From the NCBI RefSeq assembly GCF_004664715.2, contig NC_051069.1:77522647-77586646 (forward strand): a stretch of DNA of 64,000 nucleotides, written 5' to 3'. The position numbers and the translations under genes are program-made. The notes below the pieces were generated by a model that saw only the letters and a program-made list of their open reading frames with translations, was not told the origin of the DNA and did no database searches. The stretch is from Peromyscus leucopus. Its lineage: Eukaryota; Chordata; Mammalia; Rodentia; Cricetidae. Shown here piece by piece: positions 57,418 to 64,000 of the stretch. Numbering within the stretch: the first letter of the stretch is position 1; every line of letters starts with the position of its first letter.

Positions 57418-60400
57418 ATGAAGAATCACTGGTCATTAATATCCCTTAATATCAACGGACTTAATTCACCTATAAAAAGACATAGACTTACAGAATGGAT
57501 ACAAAAGCAGGACCCATCTCTCTGCTGCATACAAGAAACACATCTCAAATTCAAAGACAGACACTACCTAAGAATAAAAGGCTGAGAAAAGGCTTTCCAA
57601 TCAAATGGTCTTAAGAAACAAGCAGGGGTAGCCATCCTGATATCCAACAAAATAGACTTCAAACTAAAATCAGTCAAAAGAGATCAAGAAGGACATTACA
57701 TACTCATCACAGGAAAAATCCACAAGATGAAGTTTCAATTCTGAACATTTATGCCCCAAACACAAGGGCACCCACATATGTAAAAGAAACATTACTAAAG
57801 CTTAAACCACATATAAAACCCCACACATTAAGTGTGGGAGATCTCAACACCCCACTTTCACCACTGGACAGATCTCCCAAATCGAAACTTAACAGAGAAA
57901 TAAAGGACTTAACTGATGTCATGACACAATTGGACCTAATAGATATCTAGAGAACATTCCATCCTAACAAAAAAGAATATACCTTCTTCTCAGCACCCCA
58001 TGGAACTTTCTCTAAAATCAACCACATACTTGGCCACAAAGCAAATCTCAACAGATGCAAAACAATTGGAATAACCTCCTGTGTTCTATCAGACCACCAT
58101 GGTTTAAAGTTAGATTTCAGCAGCAACAAAAAGTACAGAAAACCTACAATCTCATGGAAACTGAATAATGCTCAACTGAATCACCAATGGGTTAAGGAAG
58201 AAATAAAGAAAGAAATTAAAGACTTCCTAGAGATCAATGAAAATGAAGACACCACATACCCAAACTTATGGGACACTATGAAAGCAGTGTTAAGAGAGAA
58301 ATTCATAGGACTAAATGCCCACATAAAGAAGTTGGAGAAATCCCACACTAGTGATTTAACAGCACACATGAAAGCTCTAGAACAAGAAGAAGCAAAGTCT
58401 CCCAGGAAAAATAGACGCCAGGAAATTATCAAAGTGAGAGGTGAAATTAATAAATTAGAAACTAAGAGAATAATACAAAAAATAAATGAAACAAAGAGTT
58501 GGTTCTTTGAGAAAATCAACAAGATAGACAAGCCTTATCCAAACTAACCAAAAGACAGAGAGAGAGAATCCAAATCAACAAAATCAGAAATGAAAAGGGG
58601 GATATAACAACAGACATTGAGGAAATCCAGAGAATTATAAGGTCATATTTCAAAAACCTCTACTCCACAAAACTGGAAAACCTAAAAGAAATGGACATTT
58701 TTCTGGATAGGTACCACATACCTAAGTTAAATCAAGACCAGATAAACTATTTAAATAGTCCAATAACCCCTAAGGAAATAGAAACAGTCATTAAAAGTCT
58801 CCCAACCAAAAAAAGCCCAGGACCAGATGGTTTCAGTGCAGATTTCTACCAGATCTTCAAAGAAGAGTTAATAACAATACTCTCTAAATTGTTCCACACA
58901 ATAGAAATAGAAGGAACATTACCAAACTCCTTCTATGAAGCTACAATTACCCTGATTCCTAAACCAAACAAGGATACAACAAAGAAAGAGAACTACAGAC
59001 CCATCTCCCTCATGAACATTGATGCAAAAATACTCAATAAAATACTGCAAAACAGACTCCAAGAACACATCAGAACAATTATCCACCATGATCAAGTAGG
59101 CTTCATCCAAGGGATGCAAGGGTGGTTCAACATATGAAAGTCCATCAATGTAATACACCATATAAACAAACTCAAAGAAAAAATCCACATCATCATCTCA
59201 CTAGATGCAGAAAAGGCATTTGACACAATCCAACACCCCTTCATGAAAAAAGTCTTGGAGTGATCAGGAATACAGGGAACATACCTAAACATAATAAAGG
59301 CAATATATAGCAAACCAACAGCCAACATCAAATTAAATGGAGAGAAACTCAAAGCAATTCCACTAAAATCAGGAATGAGGCAAGGCTGTCCATTCTTCCC
59401 ATACTTATTAAATATAGTACTTGAAGTTCTAGCCAGAGCAATAAGACAACATAAGGAGATTAAGGGGATACAAATTGGAAAGGAAGAAGTCAAGCTTTCC
59501 CTATTTGCAGATGACATGATAGTATATTTGAGTGACCCCAAAGATTCCACCCAGGAACTGATAAAGCTTATAAACACCTTCAGCAACATAGCAGGATACA
59601 AGATCAACTCAAAAAAATCAGTAGCCTCCTATATACAATGGACAAAGAAGCTGAGAAGGCAATTAGAGATACATCACCCTTTACAATAGCCAAAAATGAC
59701 ATAAAATACCTTGGGGTAACACTAACCAAGCAAGTGAAGGACCTATATGAAAAGAACTTTAAGTCCTGAAAAAAGAAATTGAAGAAGATGTCAGAAAATG
59801 GAAAGATCTCCCATGCTCATGGATAGGCAGGGTTAACATAGTAAAAATGGCAATCTTACCAAAAGCAATTTACAGATTCAATGCAATCCCCATCAAAATA
59901 CCAACACAATTCTTCACAGACCTGGAAAGAATAATACTCAACTTCATATGGAAAAACAAAAAACCCAGGATAGCTAAAAGAAACCTGTACAATAAAACAA
60001 CTTCTGGAGGCATCACAATCCCTGACTTCAAGCTCTACTATAGAGCTACAGTAATAAAAACAGCTTGGTATTGGCATAAAAACCAACAAGTGCACCAATG
60101 GAATCAAATTGAAGACCCTGACATTAACCCACACACCTATGGACATATAATTTTTGACAAAGAAGCCAAAAGTGTACAATGGAAAAAAGAAAGCATCTTC
60201 AACAAATGGTGCTGGCATAACTGGATATCAACGTGTAGAAGGCTGCAAATAGATCCATATCTGTCACCGTGCACAAAACTTAAGTCCACGTGGATCAAGG
60301 ACCTCAACATAAATCCAGCTACTCTGAACCTGCTAGAAGAGAAAGTAGGAAGTAGTCTTGAACACATTGGCATAGGAGATCACTTCCTAAATATAACACC

Positions 60401-61229
60401 AGTAGCGCAGACACTGAGAGAAACAATCAATCAATGGGATCTCTTGAAACTTAGAAGCTTTTGTAGAGCAAAGGATACAGTCAACAAGGCAAAGCGACAG
60501 CCTACAGAATGGGAAAAGATCTTCACCAACCCCACATCTCACAGAGGACTGGTATCCAGAATATATAAGGAACTCAAGAAATTAGACATCAAAACGACCA
60601 ACAGTCCAATTGAGAAATGGGCTTTAGAACTAAACAAAGAATTCCCAACAGAGGAAACCCAAATGGCTGAAAGACATTTAAGGAATTGCTCAACATCCCT
60701 AATCATCAGGGAAATGCAAATCAAAACAACTCTGAGATACCACCTTATGCCTGTCAGAGTGGCTAAGATCAAAATCACTGAAGACACTTTATGCTGGAGA
60801 GGATGTGGAACTAGAGGAACTCTCCTCCACTGCTGGTGGGAATGCAAGCTTGTACAACCACTTTGGAAATCAATATGGCGCTTTCTTAGAAAATTGGGAA
60901 TCAATCTCCCCCAAGATCCAGCTATACCACTTTGGGGCATATACCCAAGAAATGCTCAATCATACCACAAGAGCACTTGCTCACCTATGTTCATATCAGC
61001 ATTGTTTGTAATAGCCAAAACCTGGAAACAACCTAGATGCCCTTCAACTGAAGAATGGATAAATAAATTGTGGCACATATACACAATGTAATACTACTCA
61101 GCAGAGAAAAACAATGACATCATGAGGTTTGCAGGCAAATGGATGGATCTAGAAAAAATCATCCTGAGTGAGGTGACCCAGACTCAGAAAGACAAATATG
61201 GTATGTACTCACTCATAGGAAGATGCTAG
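57418..61229 (+). pseudogene. L1 ORF2 with frameshifts and stops
   Basis: The endonuclease part starts MKNHWSLISLNINGLNSPIK and has a stop near 57584 and a 1-base loss near 57735. RT is recognisable by SPGPDGF, the TLIPK and NYRPISLMN motifs and FADDMIVYL at about 59505-59530. Further frame changes occur near 58546 and 59690. A long open stretch (59847-61091) covers the C-terminal region. Overall length is nearly normal (about 1270 codons). Confidence 0.9.
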
Positions 61230-62132
61230 ATGTGGAACAAGGATGACTGGACTGCTACTCACATCACCAGTGAGGCTACCTGGAAAGTGGGACCCCAATA
61301 AAAGACACGGAGAAATGGATGAGATCTACATGAACAGCCTGGTCATGAATGGGAACAATGAAGAGTGACGGTCAAGGGAAAGAGAGTGGGAGATCCTAGC
61401 TGGATCAAGAAAAGAGAGGGAGAACAAGGAATAGGAGACCATGGTAAATGAAGACCACATGAGAAGGGGAGGAAGCAGAGAGCTAGGGAGGCCCACGGAG
61501 ATCCACAAAGATACCCCCGCAAAAGACTGCTGGCAATGGTGGAGAGACAGCAGGAACTGACCTACTCTGGTGATGGGATGGCCAGACAACCTGATAGTTG
61601 TGCCATAAACCCCATCCAATGACTGAGGAATCTGAAGGCAGACATCCACGGCTGGGCCCCTGGTGGAGCACTGGGATTCTAATTAGTGAGAAAGAAGAGG
61701 GTTTATATGAGCAAGAATTGTTGAAGCCAAGGTTGGATAAAGCACAGGGACAAATAACCAAATGAATGGAAGCACAGGATCTATGAACCAAAGGCTGAGG
61801 GGCCCCCAACTGAATCAGGCCCTCTGAATGGGTGAGACAGTCATTTGGCTTGATCTGTTTGGGAGGCAGCTGTGCGTTGGTGCCGGGTCCTGGGCTCATT
61901 GCATGAGTTGGCTGTTTGAATCCTGGGACTTATGCAGGGACGCTTGGCTTGGTCTGGGAGGGGGACTGGACCTGCCTGGACTGAGTCTACCAGGTCGATC
62001 CCGGTCCTCAGGGGAGACCTTGATCTGGAGGAGGTGGGAGTGGGCTGTGGGCTGGGGGGAGGCAGAGGGTGGCGAGAGGGGGAGAACAGGGGAATTTTGG
62101 TATTATGTTGAACTGAATGGTGTTGTATAATT

Positions 62133-62227
<95 letters not shown>
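62133..62227. repeat. (GA)n/(GAAA)n microsatellite at the L1 3' end
   Basis: Second half of the split purine tract; also serves as the L1's tail region, so the exact L1 end is ambiguous. Confidence 0.93.
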
Positions 62228-63857
62228 ACCTGGTGCAGATTGAATTTGTCAACCTAGATCAGACTTTGGGGAGGCCAATACCAGGTATTCATTGTCAGCA
62301 TATTTAAAACACAGTACAATTTGGGAAAAGGTTTCTAGGCAACAATCAGTCCAATCAATCCAATTCCAGGTGCACAATAAAGCTCAAAGTGTGACTACAA
62401 AGAAACTCCTTTACAAGTTACATGTGACCATGAGGGTGAGTTCTATAGCTAAAAGACCTAGAATCTAGATTGGTGTCTGACCAAAGCATAGAGGTGAGCA
62501 GGCTATAAAGTACATGGAACATCTTCCCTAAGGATTGCTATCTAGGTAGGGAAGAGTCTGGAATAATCATTCTGGTGAATTTGGGCAACCCTCTGACTCT
62601 ATAGCAAAAGCTAAGTGAGATTTGTCTCTGTAGCAAAAGGTGGGTGAGGTCTGCCTCCACAGAAAGGAAAAAGGTCACCAGGTCATTAACAAAATCCACT
62701 CTCAGCTTTCTGGATGGAATAATGGTATTTGGTTTTTAACTCATCCATTGAGGAGACACTCCTGCAATGATTAACATTCCTGGTTCTCCTGGGGCTTCTC
62801 TGTGAGTAAAAGGGCTTCTTTGCCTCCAACAACACAGACCTATTAGGAAGCTAGGCATTAGGTAGGAAATCCAACTATCCTTAGACAACCAAAGAAGCAC
62901 AATGAAAATCCAGAAGAACCCTTCTTCCTAGGACACATGGAAATTCCTGCAGCTGCCCACTGTCAGGCAACAGTGAGTGTTCTTGTACATCATCCCAGTT
63001 CTGCTTTCAGTGACCCACTCCAGCTGCCAGATCACTGGAACATTAAGTGAAAGCCAGCCAGCAGAGAATCCCTATCACAGAACCAGCAGTCATAAACTAT
63101 TCTAAGTTGTCACATTTTTAGGATGGTTTTTGGTCCATAGTTTGAATATGAGAGATCCTCCACAGATTCATGCACCAGATGCTTGGTCATAAACTGGTGA
63201 CATTATTTTTAGAAGTGAAGAAAACTTCAGGAATTTGGGACCAGCTAGAAGAAATAGATCACTGGGTTCATGTGTTCCTTGTACATTATAGTCTCTGGCC
63301 CTTTCTGGCCTCTTTGATTGCTTCTACAACCAGGAGAATAAGCTTCAAAGCCACTCATACCTACCAGTATGATGTATGATGTTTTGTTCAAGGACAGATA
63401 GGCTCAACCTTCAATTACAATGAGCAACAACAACAAAAGGTCCTTTCCAATAGGTTGTTGCTCTCCAGTTATCATGCTACAAAAACAACAAAAAGCCTAA
63501 TTCAAGAAGAATAGCTGGCTAAATAAAATATAATCTGTTATGTAGAAATGGGATTTTATTTTAATAAAAAGTTATAAACCATGACCCTGTCATTGCAAAT
63601 AAGGTGAGGTCTAAAGGTTACCCGAAATTCAAGCTAGAAGGACACCACAACACTTGATGAGGGTGTGAAGGGTGATCATAAATTTATTGTCAGAAATGGG
63701 TGAAAAATATGGAAGAAGTAAACAGGGATATGAGCAAAATTCTTACCTAACAGGAGATGCAAAATGGTCAGCGCAACTGAGTGTCTCATGGGTCTGTCTA
63801 AGCAAATTCCCCAGAAAATATACAAAGTTCTACCTCATTACCTACCTCTACCTTGGT

Positions 63858-64000
63858 AAATGATGCAGGGAACAGCCCACACTGTACAGAGAAACCATGT
63901 CTCAAAACACCAAAAGTGTCTGTGTCAAATTGACATTAAATTAGTGAGCACAAAACATACCTGTGCTCCAGCTTGACACCATTAAGTGGAATCCCATAGG
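63858..64000 (-). repeat. Right-edge segment homologous to 46303-46440
   Basis: Reverse complement alignment is about 85 percent by eye and is still running at the last base of the window. Confidence 0.7.

Larger units (their letters stand above)
56091..62132 (+). mobile_element. Nearly full-length L1, mutated
   Basis: A short 5' UTR remnant of about 134 bases, then ORF1, a 62-base spacer, ORF2, and a 3' UTR of about 900 bases with the G-rich polypurine region and end 'atggtgttgtataattaaag'. It is truncated only in the 5' UTR. Multiple stops and frameshifts make it non-autonomous. Confidence 0.92.

Noticed and set aside
63170..63379. 69-codon frame in duplicated segment B
   Set aside because: No matching frame stands out in copy A; short and without a recognised motif.

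Overview
The window is mammalian nuclear DNA from a rodent, most likely a cricetid (vole, hamster or deer-mouse type). It is packed with B1, B2/B3 and ID SINEs, rodent L1 lineages, a URR1-type hAT element and rodent LTRs. Several young B1 copies (about 21.8 kb and 36.9 kb) carry the variant ending in a 'caggaaaggcgcaaagctacacagag'-like stretch, which I associate with cricetids. Genes have mammalian exon-intron structure with GT-AG junctions and correct phases. A run of 500 N (47041-47540) is an assembly gap.

Layout. 0-18 kb has no functional gene: nested repeats, an L1 with a 5' inversion (0.4-3.6 kb), related LTRs, and a complete processed Pcnp retrocopy with target-site duplication (6.5-7.4 kb). 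18.3-34.8 kb holds a KRAB C2H2 zinc-finger gene on the plus strand: CpG-rich promoter, 5' exon with start codon at 22.68 kb, KRAB-A and KRAB-B exons near 30.2-30.6 kb, and an 11-finger exon at 32.4-33.45 kb followed by decayed fingers in the 3' UTR. 38.2-45.35 kb holds a Trim43-type gene on the plus strand: TATA promoter, non-coding exon, and six coding exons joining without a break into a 475-residue RING / B-box / coiled-coil / B30.2 protein.

45.4-64 kb is a recently rearranged retroelement block: L1 fragments in both orientations, a truncated betaretrovirus-like provirus on the minus strand (LTR, tRNA-Lys-type primer site, gag, pro, partial pol), and a nearly full-length but mutated L1 (56.1-62.1 kb). 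Its right part is an inverted copy of 24.55-26.59 kb, split by that L1 inside a GA-rich microsatellite.

How the parts relate. A KRAB zinc-finger gene (a family that silences retroelements) beside a Trim43-type gene (in primates a DUX4 target expressed in early embryos and linked to antiviral defence) in a duplicated, retroelement-rich setting fits a fast-evolving host-defence cluster. Inverted homologies at 46.3 kb versus 64.0 kb and 25 kb versus 63 kb suggest the duplicated structure continues past the window. I found no wholly new gene system. The best leads are the intact Trim43-type gene, the zinc-finger gene with its shortened array, the split inverted duplication, and the Pcnp retrocopy that preserves an unannotated-looking cassette exon.
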